A stretch of 64,000 nucleotides of DNA from Hyphomicrobiales bacterium (GCA_900469955.1 UBYX01000002.1:184806-248805); one strand, 5' to 3'; shown: positions 1 through 9,404, counted from the first letter of the stretch. Made by a program: numbers and translations. Notes: generated from the sequence alone by a model not told the origin.

Positions 1-145
1 CAGCCCCGCCCTCAATTTGATGCCCTTCCGTTCGGTGGATTGACATCCGCCCTTCCCTTGCGCCACTCTCGCCCTAAATCGAAGCAGCGGTCAATCTTCA
101 ACGCTTGCGTAAAACTCCTTGAAATCAATGAGATAGACAACGCTG
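1..145. other. Left edge, no gene called
   Basis: No protein could be recognised here. One plus-strand frame ends at a TGA near 41-43 and another stays open from base 1 to about 177, so the 3' end of an upstream gene may lie here. In related rhizobia a MidA-like methyltransferase gene often precedes pgeF, but the short translated tails did not let me confirm that. Confidence 0.3.
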
Positions 146-940
146 ATGCAGGACAGGCCCTTGCCGACGCCGATTGAAAGCCCTTCGCTCAAAGAAAGAG
201 GCGGCACCCGCATCCGGCACGGTTTTTTCACCCGCCAGGGCGGTGTTTCGGAAGGATTGTACACCGGTCTCAATGTGGGCATCGGCTCCGATGACGATCG
301 CGGGAAGGTCATGGAAAATCGCGCCCGCGTCACCTCCTGGTTCGGCCTCCCGGTCGAAAAGCTCGCGACGGTTCATCAGGTGCATTCGCCGGACGTATTT
401 GTTGTCGATGCGACCTATTCGGGTGAGCGCCCTCAGGCCGACGCCATGGTGACCAGCATTCCGGGCGTGGTGCTTGGTGTTCTTTCCGCCGATTGCGGTC
501 CGATCCTTTTTGCAGACGCCGATAACTGCGTTGTCGGAGCGGCGCATGCCGGCTGGAAGGGCGCTCTCGGCGGCGTTCTCGAAAACACGATCGAAGCGAT
601 GCTTTCGCTCGGCGCAGCACGCGAAAAGATTGTCGCCGTATTGGGGCCGTCCATCGGCCCGCAAAGCTATGAAGTCGGTCCGGAATTCATCGACCGGTTT
701 CTCGCCGTAGACCCTTCCTACGAGACTTTTTTCACGCCGTCGGCAAAGCCGGGACATTCGATGTTCGACCTGCCGTCGCTGACGATGAGGCGGCTGACGG
801 CGGCTGGCGTACAGGCTGAAAATCTCGGACTGGATACCTATCCGGATGCCGAGAGGTTCTTCTCCTATCGCCGCACCACGCACGCCCAGGAGCCGGATTA
901 CGGCCGTCAGATTTCAGCAATCGCTATTCGGGAGAATTGA
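146..940 (+). CDS. pgeF: Peptidoglycan editing factor PgeF (YfiH/polyphenol oxidase family)
   Basis: This 264-residue protein belongs to the YfiH/PgeF (Cu-oxidase_4) family. Members act in the cytoplasm and keep wrongly built peptidoglycan precursors out of the cell wall; some were first described as laccase-like oxidases or purine nucleoside phosphorylases. The zinc-site motifs are visible: the histidines of TVHQVHSPDV, the cysteine of LSADCGPI, and the histidine of AAHAGWKG. The length is normal for the family. The ATG at 146 is followed by an ordinary N-terminus. The stop codon is one base from the ATG of the M24 gene, so the two are probably cotranscribed. Confidence 0.93.
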   Translation: MQDRPLPTPIESPSLKERGGTRIRHGFFTRQGGVSEGLYTGLNVGIGSDDDRGKVMENRARVTSWFGLPVEKLATVHQVHSPDVFVVDATYSGERPQADAMVTSIPGVVLGVLSADCGPILFADADNCVVGAAHAGWKGALGGVLENTIEAMLSLGAAREKIVAVLGPSIGPQSYEVGPEFIDRFLAVDPSYETFFTPSAKPGHSMFDLPSLTMRRLTAAGVQAENLGLDTYPDAERFFSYRRTTHAQEPDYGRQISAIAIREN

Positions 941-941
941 T

Positions 942-2093
942 ATGGCCCTGCATTTTGAAAGGACCGAATATACCGATCGCCTCACGCGGCTCACGGAGAA
1001 GATGCAATCCGAGAAGCTCGATGCTCTCCTGCTCTTCGCACAGGAGAGCATGTACTGGCTGACCGGCTACGATACGTTCGGCTACTGCTTTTTCCAGACG
1101 CTGATCGTCAAGGCGGACGGCACCATGACACTGCTCACGCGCTCGGCCGACCTGCGGCAGGCGCGTCACACCTCGACGGTCGAGAACGTCGTCGTCTGGG
1201 TCGATCGGACGAATGCCGATCCCACGCTCGATCTCAAGAACCTGTTGAGCGACATGGATCTCCTCGGCGCTCGGATCGGCGTCGAATATGACACGCATGG
1301 CATGACCGGGCGGGTCGCGCGCCTGCTCGACAATCAGCTCTCGACTTTCGGCCAGATCAGCGACGCGTCCTATCTCGTCAGCGGCTTGCGCCTCGTAAAA
1401 AGTGCGGCGGAAATAGCCTATACGAGGCGTGCGGCCGAACTGGCCGATGACGCGCTCGATGCAGCGCTGCCCTTGATCAGAGCCGGCGGCGATGAGGCGG
1501 AAATCCTGGCGGCCATGCAAGGCGCGATCTTCCTGGGTGGCGGGGATTATCCGGCCAACGAATTCATCATCGGCTCCGGCGCCGATGCCCTGCTCTGCCG
1601 CTACAAGGCCGGCCGCCGCCGTCTCGATGAGACCGACCAGCTGACGCTCGAATGGGCCGGTACCGCAGCACATTACCACGCGGCCATGATGCGCACGGTC
1701 CTGATCGGCGAACCATCGATGCGCCACCAGGAACTCTACAAGGCTTGCCACGAGACCATTCAGGCGATTGAAGGCGTGCTGCGGCCCGGTCAGGTTTTCG
1801 GTGATGTCTTCGATACCCATGCGCGTATCCTGGACGAGCGCGGCCTGTCGCGTCATCGTCTGAACGCCTGCGGTTACTCCCTCGGTGCCCGCTTCTCCCC
1901 CTCCTGGATGGAGCACCAGATGTTCCACGTCGGCAACCCGCAGGAGATCCTGCCAGGCATGACGCTTTTCGTGCATATGATCATAATGGATTCAGACAGC
2001 GGCGCGGCGATGACCCTGGGTCATACCTATCTGACTACGGAATCAGATCCGGAGCCGCTTTCGCGCCACGATCTCGACCTTATTTTGCGCTGA
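942..2093 (+). CDS. M24 family (creatinase/ectoine-hydrolase-like) peptidase homologue
   Basis: This 383-residue protein has the two-part layout of the M24 pita-bread family: an N-terminal creatinase-type domain (about 10-150) and a C-terminal catalytic domain (about 165-380). The usual metal ligands are absent. The DxG position reads LEWAG, the YxSDxTRT position reads YHAAMMRT, GHGIG reads GYSLG, and the two glutamate sites read FVHM and TLGHTY. It therefore resembles creatinase or ectoine hydrolase (DoeA) more than a metallo-aminopeptidase; the substrate is unknown. The start is the ATG at 942, right after pgeF. A longer open frame reaching back to 846 overlaps pgeF and is unlikely. Confidence 0.85.
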   Translation: MALHFERTEYTDRLTRLTEKMQSEKLDALLLFAQESMYWLTGYDTFGYCFFQTLIVKADGTMTLLTRSADLRQARHTSTVENVVVWVDRTNADPTLDLKNLLSDMDLLGARIGVEYDTHGMTGRVARLLDNQLSTFGQISDASYLVSGLRLVKSAAEIAYTRRAAELADDALDAALPLIRAGGDEAEILAAMQGAIFLGGGDYPANEFIIGSGADALLCRYKAGRRRLDETDQLTLEWAGTAAHYHAAMMRTVLIGEPSMRHQELYKACHETIQAIEGVLRPGQVFGDVFDTHARILDERGLSRHRLNACGYSLGARFSPSWMEHQMFHVGNPQEILPGMTLFVHMIIMDSDSGAAMTLGHTYLTTESDPEPLSRHDLDLILR

Positions 2094-2176
2094 TTCCAGT
2101 CTCTCATCTGCCGATTGACAGTTCCCGAAGGAACCATAAGCTTCGGGACCAGGGAATCTTTGGCAGGAGGGCGGGC

Positions 2177-2941
2177 ATGCGGCTTTACGGAAGACTGGTT
2201 TCCGCCTGGCTTGTCGCGCTCGCCCTTTCATCCTGCAATACGACGGAAGCGTTGACGCCGCAGGCCGAGGTCGCGGGCGCAAGTGGGCGGACATCGACGC
2301 CGGTGACCCAGGGGGACACCGACCGCATGGCCCGGTCCTCGCAGCCGGAGACGTTCAACAGCGGTGCCGGCGGCGTATATCAGTCCGGACCTCAGAATAC
2401 ACTGGAAGCGCAGGCGCGCGCGCTGGAATCCGGAAACGCCGCTTCACCCGCATCCTCAGGCCCTCCTCCGCAATGGCAGGGTCAGGGCTCTCAACCACCA
2501 CAGACACAGCAATCCGCCGCGACGGGGCAAGCGCTTCCGCAGCAGGGCGCATCGCTCCCCTCATCAAGTCCGTCCGCCGGAACGATCCGCTTCCTGCCGA
2601 TCATCGGCGCACCAGTGCAGGCGGTCACGCCGCTGTCGCGCCAGTTGGGCGCGCAGGCGCGCGCCGGCGGGCTGACGATACGGCCATCCGGTGATGCGAG
2701 CACGGAACACATCCTCAAAGGCTATTTCTCCGCTTTCGCCGATGGTGGCAAGGTGACGATCGTCTACGTCTGGGACATTCTCGACGGCTCCGGTGCGCGC
2801 CTGCACCGCATGCAGGGACAGGAGACCATCGCGGCAAGGGATTCGGACCCATGGGCCGCAGTCCCGGCCTCCACGATGGAGGCGATCGCCGCAAAAACCA
2901 TTCAGGACTATCTGAATTGGCGCCAGTCGCGGAGCGGATAG
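2177..2941 (+). CDS. Predicted lipoprotein of unknown function
   Basis: The 254-residue product starts with a lipoprotein signal: charged MRLYGR, a hydrophobic stretch, then the lipobox LSSC with the lipidated cysteine near residue 20. Residues about 30-140 are rich in Pro, Gln, Ser, Gly and Ala and look disordered. A compact domain follows (about 145-254, beginning near IRFLPIIGAPV and ending QDYLNWRQ). I do not recognise the family. It lies between the M24 gene and prs on the same strand, 83 bases after the former. It probably sits in the periplasm anchored to a membrane. Confidence 0.8.
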   Translation: MRLYGRLVSAWLVALALSSCNTTEALTPQAEVAGASGRTSTPVTQGDTDRMARSSQPETFNSGAGGVYQSGPQNTLEAQARALESGNAASPASSGPPPQWQGQGSQPPQTQQSAATGQALPQQGASLPSSSPSAGTIRFLPIIGAPVQAVTPLSRQLGAQARAGGLTIRPSGDASTEHILKGYFSAFADGGKVTIVYVWDILDGSGARLHRMQGQETIAARDSDPWAAVPASTMEAIAAKTIQDYLNWRQSRSG

Positions 2942-3070
2942 CTGGCGCGCCCAAAAAGACACTGGTCATGGTTTCTTCACAAAAATCCATGGTGAGGCGC
3001 AAAACGCTATTGCATTCGAAGGCGGCGGCGGTAAAAGGCCCGCATCCAGCTTCAAAATAGGCGGACCGCA

Positions 3071-4003
3071 ATGAAGGTTTTCGCAGGCAATTCGAACCGG
3101 CATCTTGCCGACGCGATCTGCAGCTATCTCAATGTACCAGTCGGAAAAGCCAGCGTAAGGCGGTTCGCAGACCAGGAAATCTTCGTTGAAATTCAGGAAA
3201 ATGTGCGCGGGGAAGACGTTTTCGTCATTCAGTCGACGTCCTTTCCGACCAATGACAACCTGATGGAACTCCTGATCATGATCGATGCGTTCCGGCGGTC
3301 CTCCGCCCGGCGCATCACGGCGGTGCTTCCTTATTTCGGCTACGCACGCCAGGATCGCAAGGCCGGCCCTCGGACGCCCATTTCGGCAAAGCTCGTTGCC
3401 AACCTGATCACCGAGGCCGGTGCGGATCGCGTGTTGACGCTTGATCTGCACGCCGGTCAGATTCAGGGCTTTTTTGATATCCCGACCGACAATCTCTATG
3501 CGGTGCCGATCCTCGCCCGCGACGTGAAGGAACATTACGACCTCAACAATGTCATGGTCGTTTCGCCTGACGTCGGCGGCGTTGTCCGCGCCAGGTCGCT
3601 TGCCAAACGTATCGACTGTCAGCTCGCTATCGTCGACAAGCGCCGCGAACGAGCAGGCGAATCCGAGGTCATGAATGTCATCGGTGATGTAGACGGCAAG
3701 GATTGCCTTCTGATCGACGACATCGTCGATTCCGGTGGAACGCTCTGTAACGCTGCGGAAGCACTGCTGAAGAACGGCGCGACAAGCGTCACCGCCTACA
3801 TCACCCATGGCGTTCTTTCCGGAGGCGCCGTCACGCGTATCGCGACTTCGAAGCTGCGCGAACTCGTCATCACCGATTCCATCCAGCCGACAACGGCAGT
3901 ACAGTCCGCCCCCAACATTCGGGTGATCACGACCGCCAACCTGCTTGGCGAAGCAATCAACCGCACGGCCATGGAATCGTCTGTCTCCAGCCTGTTCGAC
4001 TGA
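3071..4003 (+). CDS. prs: Ribose-phosphate pyrophosphokinase
   Basis: This enzyme makes PRPP from ribose 5-phosphate and ATP in the cytoplasm, feeding purine, pyrimidine, NAD, histidine and tryptophan synthesis. The 310-residue length is typical. Diagnostic motifs are the flexible-loop and ATP region [21 protein letters not shown] and the PRPP-binding motif [14 protein letters not shown]. The start MKVFAGNSN is conserved in alphaproteobacterial homologues. The gene stands alone, with about 130 bases of noncoding sequence before it, which presumably holds its promoter. Confidence 0.97.
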   Translation: MKVFAGNSNRHLADAICSYLNVPVGKASVRRFADQEIFVEIQENVRGEDVFVIQSTSFPTNDNLMELLIMIDAFRRSSARRITAVLPYFGYARQDRKAGPRTPISAKLVANLITEAGADRVLTLDLHAGQIQGFFDIPTDNLYAVPILARDVKEHYDLNNVMVVSPDVGGVVRARSLAKRIDCQLAIVDKRRERAGESEVMNVIGDVDGKDCLLIDDIVDSGGTLCNAAEALLKNGATSVTAYITHGVLSGGAVTRIATSKLRELVITDSIQPTTAVQSAPNIRVITTANLLGEAINRTAMESSVSSLFD

Positions 4004-4064
4004 CCTTTTTCAACTGCAAGTATTCCGGTAGACTCCCCGTACAAACAACGAGGAGGCATTCGCT

Positions 4065-4544
4065 ATGATCGGCTTTTCCGGACAATGGAAGACATGGGCG
4101 GCCTTCGCCCTTCTTCTCCCCATGCTTTCGAGCTGCGTCGAAGGTGGGCCAGGACCGGGCGGTGGCCCACCTCCGCGCCCCTGGCCCGAACCGCGACCAC
4201 AGATGTGCACCATGGAATATCGGCCCGTCTGCGGCGAGCGCGGTGGACGTTTGGAAACCTTCGGCAATGCCTGCCAGGCGCGCGAGCGCGGTTTTCGGAT
4301 CGTCGGCACCGGCGAGTGCTCGCGTCGCCCGGACCGACCCGATTGGGATCGCCCAGGCAGGCCGGGCAGGCCCGACCGACCCGACTGGGATGCGCCCGGT
4401 CGTCCGGATGGAGGCCGCGCCTGCACACGGGAATTCAATCCCGTCTGCGGACGGATTGGACCGACCCTGCAAACCTTTCCGAACGCCTGCGAGGCCAGGA
4501 ATGCCGGCGCCAGATCGGTGACGCCAGGAGAATGCCGCCGCTGA
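4065..4544 (+). CDS. Kazal-type inhibitor-like lipoprotein with two Kazal domains
   Basis: The 159-residue product has a lipoprotein signal ending in LSSC (cysteine near residue 25), a Gly/Pro-rich spacer, and two Kazal-like domains. Each domain shows C-x6-PVCG-x8-TF-x-NAC-x-A...GEC and holds four cysteines rather than the six of classical Kazal domains. Kazal domains inhibit serine proteases, so a role in protecting the envelope from foreign or self proteases is possible but inferred. The linker contains two 14-residue repeats (RPDRPDWDxPGRPx). An AGGAGG-like site precedes the ATG (cgaggaggcattcgct). Confidence 0.85.
   Translation: MIGFSGQWKTWAAFALLLPMLSSCVEGGPGPGGGPPPRPWPEPRPQMCTMEYRPVCGERGGRLETFGNACQARERGFRIVGTGECSRRPDRPDWDRPGRPGRPDRPDWDAPGRPDGGRACTREFNPVCGRIGPTLQTFPNACEARNAGARSVTPGECRR
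4326..4409 (+). repeat. Two 42-bp coding repeats in the Kazal protein linker
   Basis: Units at 4326-4367 and 4368-4409 encode RPDRPDWDRPGRPG and RPDRPDWDAPGRPD. They differ at few bases and form a Pro/Arg/Asp-rich, probably extended linker between the two Kazal domains. The repeat number could vary between strains. Confidence 0.85.
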
Positions 4545-4570
4545 ACCGGCGGGCACAAAGACGTTTCTCT

Positions 4571-4608
4571 GCAAAACACCAGGACAACCGTCCCGGTGTT
4601 TTGCTTTG
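4571..4608. terminator. Probable intrinsic terminator after the Kazal gene
   Basis: The inverted repeat GCAAAACACC (4571-4580) and GGTGTTTTGC (4595-4604) encloses a further GGAC/GTCC stem. A-rich and T-rich arms make it usable in both directions, but on the plus strand it sits 27 bases after the Kazal stop codon. Confidence 0.7.
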
Positions 4609-4653
4609 CCGGGCTGCTTTGGCTAGGTAAGGACCAGACGCAGGAGATTCCGC

Positions 4654-4911
4654 ATGGCCGCACGCGACCGCTATTCCCGAAAACTCGAATGTTCACAGTG
4701 CGGAAACACCGGCTTTGCCGAAGTATCAGAGACCGACGACAAGCGGCACAAAAGTCGCGACTTCCGGATAGACGAACTGCCGCGCGGCTTCTTCACCGAA
4801 TTCGCATCGACCGACCCTCGCAAATACATGCTCCGTTGCGGCCAGTGTGGACACAAGTTCCGCTTCGAACAGAAGACAATCTATGCGCCGGGCGGCGAAC
4901 CCCGCCGCTAG
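4654..4911 (+). CDS. Small zinc-ribbon protein of unknown function
   Basis: The 85-residue cytoplasmic protein has two CxxC knuckles, CSQCGN near residues 13-16 and CGQCGH near residues 62-65, the pattern of a zinc ribbon. The part between them is charged. I cannot assign a function; a nucleic-acid or protein-binding role is only a guess. An AGGAGA site stands just before the ATG. The gene is convergent with the large GGDEF-EAL gene, whose stop lies 8 bases away. Confidence 0.8.
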   Translation: MAARDRYSRKLECSQCGNTGFAEVSETDDKRHKSRDFRIDELPRGFFTEFASTDPRKYMLRCGQCGHKFRFEQKTIYAPGGEPRR

Positions 4912-4918
4912 GTTCCGA

Positions 4919-6970
4919 TCAGGCGACCTTGGCGGCAATTTCCCCCAACCCGGCATTGACGATGTGCTCGATGCCCGCACGGGGCCCCGGCTTCCCGAAA
5001 AGAAAGCCCTGCACCTGCGTGCAGCCTTCCTTGCGAAGGAAAGCCATGTGCTCGTCGGTTTCCACCCCTTCGGCAAGCACCGGAATATCGAGGCTGGACG
5101 CGAGGATCAGCGTCGACCTGACGATCGCGGCCGAATGGGAATTGACCGCCAGACCATCCACGAAGGTGCGGTCGATCTTGATCTTGTCGAAAGGGAAGGT
5201 CATCAGAGTGGAGAGCGACGAATAGCCGGTGCCGTAATCGTCCATGGCGATCCTCACCCCGAGGCTCTTCAGGTGCCTGATCGTCTGCAGTGCCCGCTGG
5301 TGGTCGGCAATGATGCCGGATTCGGTGACTTCAATTTCCAGCCTGTTGGGATCCAGTCCGGTCTCTTCAAGGATCGCCAGTACCTTCAGCGGGAAGTTCG
5401 GGTCGGCGAGCTGCTGCGACGCCACGTTGACAGCGATACCCAGTGGGTTCCGCCAGCGGGCCGCTTCTGCGCAGGCGCTCCGAAGCACCCATTCCCCGAG
5501 TTCGCAGATGAAGCCGGTCCGTTCCGCGATCGGAATGAACTCGCTGGGAGATACCTGTCCACGTCCGGGGTGATTCCAGCGAAGCAGCACCTCGAAACCG
5601 ATCACGTCGCCGGTGAAGGTATCATTCTGAAGCTGGTAATAGAGTTCGAATTGGCCGGCGGCCAGTCCGGATCGCATGTCCATAGCCAGCGCGTTGCGCT
5701 CGCGGACCGCCTGGTCCATCGAGGAATCGTAGAAGCAGATCGTATTGTCGCCGGTTTTCTTGGCCCGGTACATCGCCACGTCCGCCTGCGCCACCAGATC
5801 GTCGATCGTCTTCGCCTCACCTGGATAAAGCGCGATGCCGACGCTCGATCCCACTGCCAATCTGTTGCCGTTCCACTCGATCGGCTTGCAGATCTCGGCC
5901 AGCAGCCGGTTGGCGAGAAGCATGGCGTCGGAGCGCCGGTAATATCTGCGCTTCACGGCGACGAATTCATCTCCGCCGACCCGGCAGATGAATTCCCCCT
6001 CCCCAGTGACCTGCATCAGCCTGCCGCCGATGGTCCTTAGCACCGCATCGCCGGCGGCATGCCCATGCACGTCGTTGATTTCCTTGAAGCGGTTGAGATC
6101 GAAGGACAGGACGGCAGTCCGAGCGGTCGGATCCGCCGGATATGCTTCGATCTCCTGAAGATGTTCGTTGAAGGCAGCGCGATTGGAAAGGCCCGTCAAT
6201 GGATCGTGCAGCGACAGATGGCGATACTGCTCCACCGCGGCTTTGGCGGTCCGCGCATCGAGCAGATAGGTTGCCGCGGTAAGGGCCAGAAGGATCAGCA
6301 TCAGCGAAAGAACGCCAAAGCCCAGCACGACCGCCGGCACGCCATTGGACGGAACGGCTGCCTGCAGGTCGAGCAGTACGTTGATTGCCCCCATGCCGGT
6401 GAAATGCGTGGCGGTGATCGCCAGGATCATGGCGAACATGGAACCGTATCTGCAGAACCGGGTGACCGGGCGTACGACCCGGCTGGTGATCAGGGCTCCG
6501 AAGAGAGCCGCGAAAACCAGAGAGGCGAAAACGTAATCCCGGTCCCATTCGATGACGCCCTGCACTACATAAGCCGACATGCCTGTATAATGCATGGCTG
6601 CGATACCAAGCCCCATGACGGCTCCGCCGGCTTCCACGACCGCCGACCGACCGCCGTAGCTGGCAATTCCCAAGCCGAAGATGGAAGCCATCACGGCGAT
6701 CAGGAAAGACCAGAACGTAAGCGCCGGGTCGTAGGTCGCCTGCCCGCCCCCGAGATATCCCAGCATCGCGAGAAAATGTGTGGTCCAGGTGGTCGAGCCG
6801 CCCACGAAGCCCGCCAGGAAAAGCCATATGACTTTGTCGACGCCGCGGCCACGCCGGACACGCGCGAAAAGCCGGACCGTGAGGAAGGAACCCACAACGC
6901 AAAGCAGCGCGGCACAGGCAACGTAGCGCGGGTCGTGCTCGATCAATAGACAGGAGAGGACGCGAAACAT
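4919..6970 (-). CDS. MHYT-GGDEF-EAL membrane c-di-GMP enzyme
   Basis: This 683-residue inner-membrane protein begins with an MHYT sensor domain (about 1-240). Its repeats TTHFLAM, AMHYTGM and THFTGMG lie in membrane helices and are proposed to bind copper or sense O2, CO or NO. A GGDEF domain (about 255-420) keeps an intact GGDEF motif but lacks an RxxD inhibitory site. The EAL domain (about 430-675) reads EVL in the signature and keeps the catalytic set NVAS, EIEVTE, DDYGTG, KID, EGVET and QGFLFG. It could therefore make or hydrolyse c-di-GMP. The ATG at 6970 fits the first membrane helix. Confidence 0.94.
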   Translation of the reverse strand: MFRVLSCLLIEHDPRYVACAALLCVVGSFLTVRLFARVRRGRGVDKVIWLFLAGFVGGSTTWTTHFLAMLGYLGGGQATYDPALTFWSFLIAVMASIFGLGIASYGGRSAVVEAGGAVMGLGIAAMHYTGMSAYVVQGVIEWDRDYVFASLVFAALFGALITSRVVRPVTRFCRYGSMFAMILAITATHFTGMGAINVLLDLQAAVPSNGVPAVVLGFGVLSLMLILLALTAATYLLDARTAKAAVEQYRHLSLHDPLTGLSNRAAFNEHLQEIEAYPADPTARTAVLSFDLNRFKEINDVHGHAAGDAVLRTIGGRLMQVTGEGEFICRVGGDEFVAVKRRYYRRSDAMLLANRLLAEICKPIEWNGNRLAVGSSVGIALYPGEAKTIDDLVAQADVAMYRAKKTGDNTICFYDSSMDQAVRERNALAMDMRSGLAAGQFELYYQLQNDTFTGDVIGFEVLLRWNHPGRGQVSPSEFIPIAERTGFICELGEWVLRSACAEAARWRNPLGIAVNVASQQLADPNFPLKVLAILEETGLDPNRLEIEVTESGIIADHQRALQTIRHLKSLGVRIAMDDYGTGYSSLSTLMTFPFDKIKIDRTFVDGLAVNSHSAAIVRSTLILASSLDIPVLAEGVETDEHMAFLRKEGCTQVQGFLFGKPGPRAGIEHIVNAGLGEIAAKVA

Positions 6971-7089
6971 GAATCTCTGATAGTTTTCAATTGGTCTTTG
7001 AGAACTTTAGCAGTGAAACATGTTGGAATGGTTCGCGCCGATGGTAAACGGAACCATATCTGCGAGTGGGAATGACCGTCCGGAAAATC

Positions 7090-8535
7090 CTACTGGAGTA
7101 CCTGTCCATTGACGGTCAGGCTGTTACCGTCTTCGAATTTGATGTCCCAGCGCAGGCGGCCATCCGGTTCCGTCTTTGCCATGCCCTTCGCCATCATCAC
7201 CACGAAAGAGACCTGATTGAACTGCGGATCCACCTTCGCCGCGCCCTGAAAATATTGGATTAGCTTGTCCACATCCCGGGCAAAAATCGAGGTCTGGAGT
7301 GTATAGCGATCCTTCTGGTCCGGATAACCGCTCATCTCTCCGGAAGCTTCGACATCATAGAGGGATGACTTCGCAACGACCTTCGGAAAGTCGATCTTGA
7401 TCTGGCCGTCGGGCAGGAAGGCTTCGCCGAGACGGGCGCTCTCCGCTTCGGGCACCGGGCCGGGGTCTGAAAGATCGATCTCCATAAGGGTGTCGACAAA
7501 GCGAGCGAAGTTGAGATCGGTGATTCCCACCTGTATTTCGGCGACTTCAGGCACCAACTGGGCATGAAGCTCAGGGATGAGACCGGATGGCGTGGAAATC
7601 TTCTCTACCCCGATGCCGAACCCGATCCGGGTCGCCTCGGAAGGTTCCGTCATGGCAAGCGTGTAATCCAGTTTGCCCACCTCGAAATCGCCGATCGGGC
7701 TTGCCACCACAAAACGGTTGAAGGTGATTTTTTCCGACAGCGAGCTGAAGAACGGCATTGCGCCCCGGATCAGTTCCTTCAGCTTTGCGATCTCGGCCTG
7801 GGAGGGCTCCTCGTCCTTCACGAGTTCGAGCCCGAACGACACGAGGTTTCGGATTTTCTCTGCCACGACACCCTCGACGCCAACGTCGAAGTCGAGGCTC
7901 TCGGCACGGATCTGTATCGGCGGGGTCTCGGCTGTCGTGACCCGTTCGTAGAATCTCGAAAACGAACCCTTGCCTTGGAAATTGGTTGCGCCAGCGCTCG
8001 CAGCAGCGGTCGACGTGAGGGAATAATTCATGCCGGCGAAGCTCGCCTCGAGCTCTTCGGTTCCGGTCTTGGATACCATACGGATCGGGCCGGACGTCAT
8101 CTCCCCTGAACGAAGATAACTGATCGCCGGGTCGAAAATACCCGAAAAGACCGCGTCGGTTACCGAATAGGTGAGATCGGTAGACTTGCCATCCGGCATC
8201 TTCCCCTGAACTGAGAAGTTCAGGTCATTGTCGCTCGTGAATTTCCACAGTCCGCCGTTCATTGGCGCGGCGAAAACGGAAAAAGGAGCAAGGCCCGAGA
8301 CGACAAAGTCTTTATTCCCGATGCTCTCGATAAGCTTGGCGAAATCGTATTTGATTTCGTAGCTTTCCCCTGAAGGCTTGACAGTCAGAAAGCCGCTGCC
8401 CAGCACCGAATCTGGCAGAAAATGGCCGAGGTCGTCGCGAAGGTTTCGAGCACCCTGATCGTTGATCTCCGCTGCGGCAAGCGGCTGCACAAACGACATC
8501 GCTGCCATGCCCGCTGCAATCCATATCCGACGCAT
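7090..8535 (-). CDS. Secreted/periplasmic protein of unknown function
   Basis: The 481-residue product has a clear signal peptide (MRRIWIAAGMAAMSFVQPLAAAE, cleavage after about residue 22). The rest alternates short hydrophobic and polar strands with no membrane helix, suggesting a large beta-rich periplasmic or outer-membrane-associated protein. Weak resemblance to DUF945/DUF2125-like proteins is possible but I cannot confirm it. It stands alone on the minus strand, 119 bases beyond the start of the MHYT gene and diverging from rplY. Confidence 0.8.
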   Translation of the reverse strand: MRRIWIAAGMAAMSFVQPLAAAEINDQGARNLRDDLGHFLPDSVLGSGFLTVKPSGESYEIKYDFAKLIESIGNKDFVVSGLAPFSVFAAPMNGGLWKFTSDNDLNFSVQGKMPDGKSTDLTYSVTDAVFSGIFDPAISYLRSGEMTSGPIRMVSKTGTEELEASFAGMNYSLTSTAAASAGATNFQGKGSFSRFYERVTTAETPPIQIRAESLDFDVGVEGVVAEKIRNLVSFGLELVKDEEPSQAEIAKLKELIRGAMPFFSSLSEKITFNRFVVASPIGDFEVGKLDYTLAMTEPSEATRIGFGIGVEKISTPSGLIPELHAQLVPEVAEIQVGITDLNFARFVDTLMEIDLSDPGPVPEAESARLGEAFLPDGQIKIDFPKVVAKSSLYDVEASGEMSGYPDQKDRYTLQTSIFARDVDKLIQYFQGAAKVDPQFNQVSFVVMMAKGMAKTEPDGRLRWDIKFEDGNSLTVNGQVLQ

Positions 8536-8626
8536 TTATTGAAGCCCTTCCCTCGCTGAACGAGACGTGAATTTGGATATGGCAGAAGAGAAGTCAAGCT
8601 GGGCGGTGATGGGTTAACCGCAATAC

Positions 8627-8655
8627 TTGCGCTTCCGCCGCCTTTGTATTATAGC
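8627..8655 (+). promoter_or_regulatory. Possible sigma-70 promoter for rplY
   Basis: TTGCGC (8627-8632) and TATAGC (8650-8655) are spaced 17 bases apart, close to the rhizobial housekeeping consensus. It would leave a leader of roughly 115 bases before rplY. Proposed by eye only. Confidence 0.35.
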
Positions 8656-8777
8656 CCGCCCGTCCGCGCAGACACCCTTGGAGGCAACGCGGATGAAGCG
8701 CATCGGACGATGCCCTTCGGTTTGACGCGGCGACTTCGCTGCGAAGAACTCTCCAAATAACCTCGAAAGGATATGCC

Positions 8778-9386
8778 ATGAGCCACGCATCTTACGAGCT
8801 CAAGGCCGAGGCGCGCGAACGGGTAGGTAAGGGGTCCTCCCGTGAACTTCGCCGCAACGGTTTGATTCCCGCTGTCATCTATGGTGACAAGCAGGCCCCC
8901 CTCGCGATCGCACTCTCGACCAACGAAGTGACGAAGCGCATCCACGCCGGCGGTTTCATGACCACCGTCGCAACCATCGAAGTCGATGGCCAGAAGATCC
9001 AGGTTCTCCCGAAGGACTACCAGCTGGATCCGGTCCGTGACTTCACCATGCATGTCGACTTCCTGCGCGTTTCCGGCGACACCGAAGTTTCGGTCGGAGT
9101 TCCGGTTCACTTCGTCAACGAAGACAAGTCCGCGGTCAAGCTCGGCGGCGTTCTGAACATCGTTCGTCACGAAGTCGAGCTTTACTGCCCGGCCAACGAT
9201 ATTCCGGAATTCATCACGGTCGATCTGGCTGGTGCCAAGATCGGCGACAGCCTCCACATTTCTGCGGTGAAGCTGCCGAAGGGCGTACGTCCGGTCATCG
9301 CTGACCGCGACTTCACCATCGCTACGATCGTTGCCCCGGCTGGCGGCGTCGAAGAAGCGACAGAAGAAGCGCCTGCTTCCGAATAA
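8778..9386 (+). CDS. rplY: Ribosomal protein L25 (general stress protein CTC type)
   Basis: The 202-residue protein is the long CTC/TL5 form of L25, which binds 5S rRNA in the large ribosomal subunit. The N-terminal L25 domain (about 1-95) includes [23 protein letters not shown]; the C-terminal TL5-type beta domain (about 100-190) follows and ends in an acidic Glu/Ala tail. GAAAGGA precedes the ATG at 8778. A strong terminator follows 18 bases after the stop, so the gene is transcribed alone. In many rhizobia rplY lies close to pth and ychF as here; the GGDEF-EAL gene and a solute-binding protein intervene. Confidence 0.96.
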   Translation: MSHASYELKAEARERVGKGSSRELRRNGLIPAVIYGDKQAPLAIALSTNEVTKRIHAGGFMTTVATIEVDGQKIQVLPKDYQLDPVRDFTMHVDFLRVSGDTEVSVGVPVHFVNEDKSAVKLGGVLNIVRHEVELYCPANDIPEFITVDLAGAKIGDSLHISAVKLPKGVRPVIADRDFTIATIVAPAGGVEEATEEAPASE

Positions 9387-9404
9387 CGAAGCAGACGTCC
9401 AATT

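Noticed and set aside
4326..4409. Direct repeats that might look like a short CRISPR array
   Set aside because: Only two adjoining 42-bp units without spacers, in frame inside the Kazal gene; they encode a protein linker.
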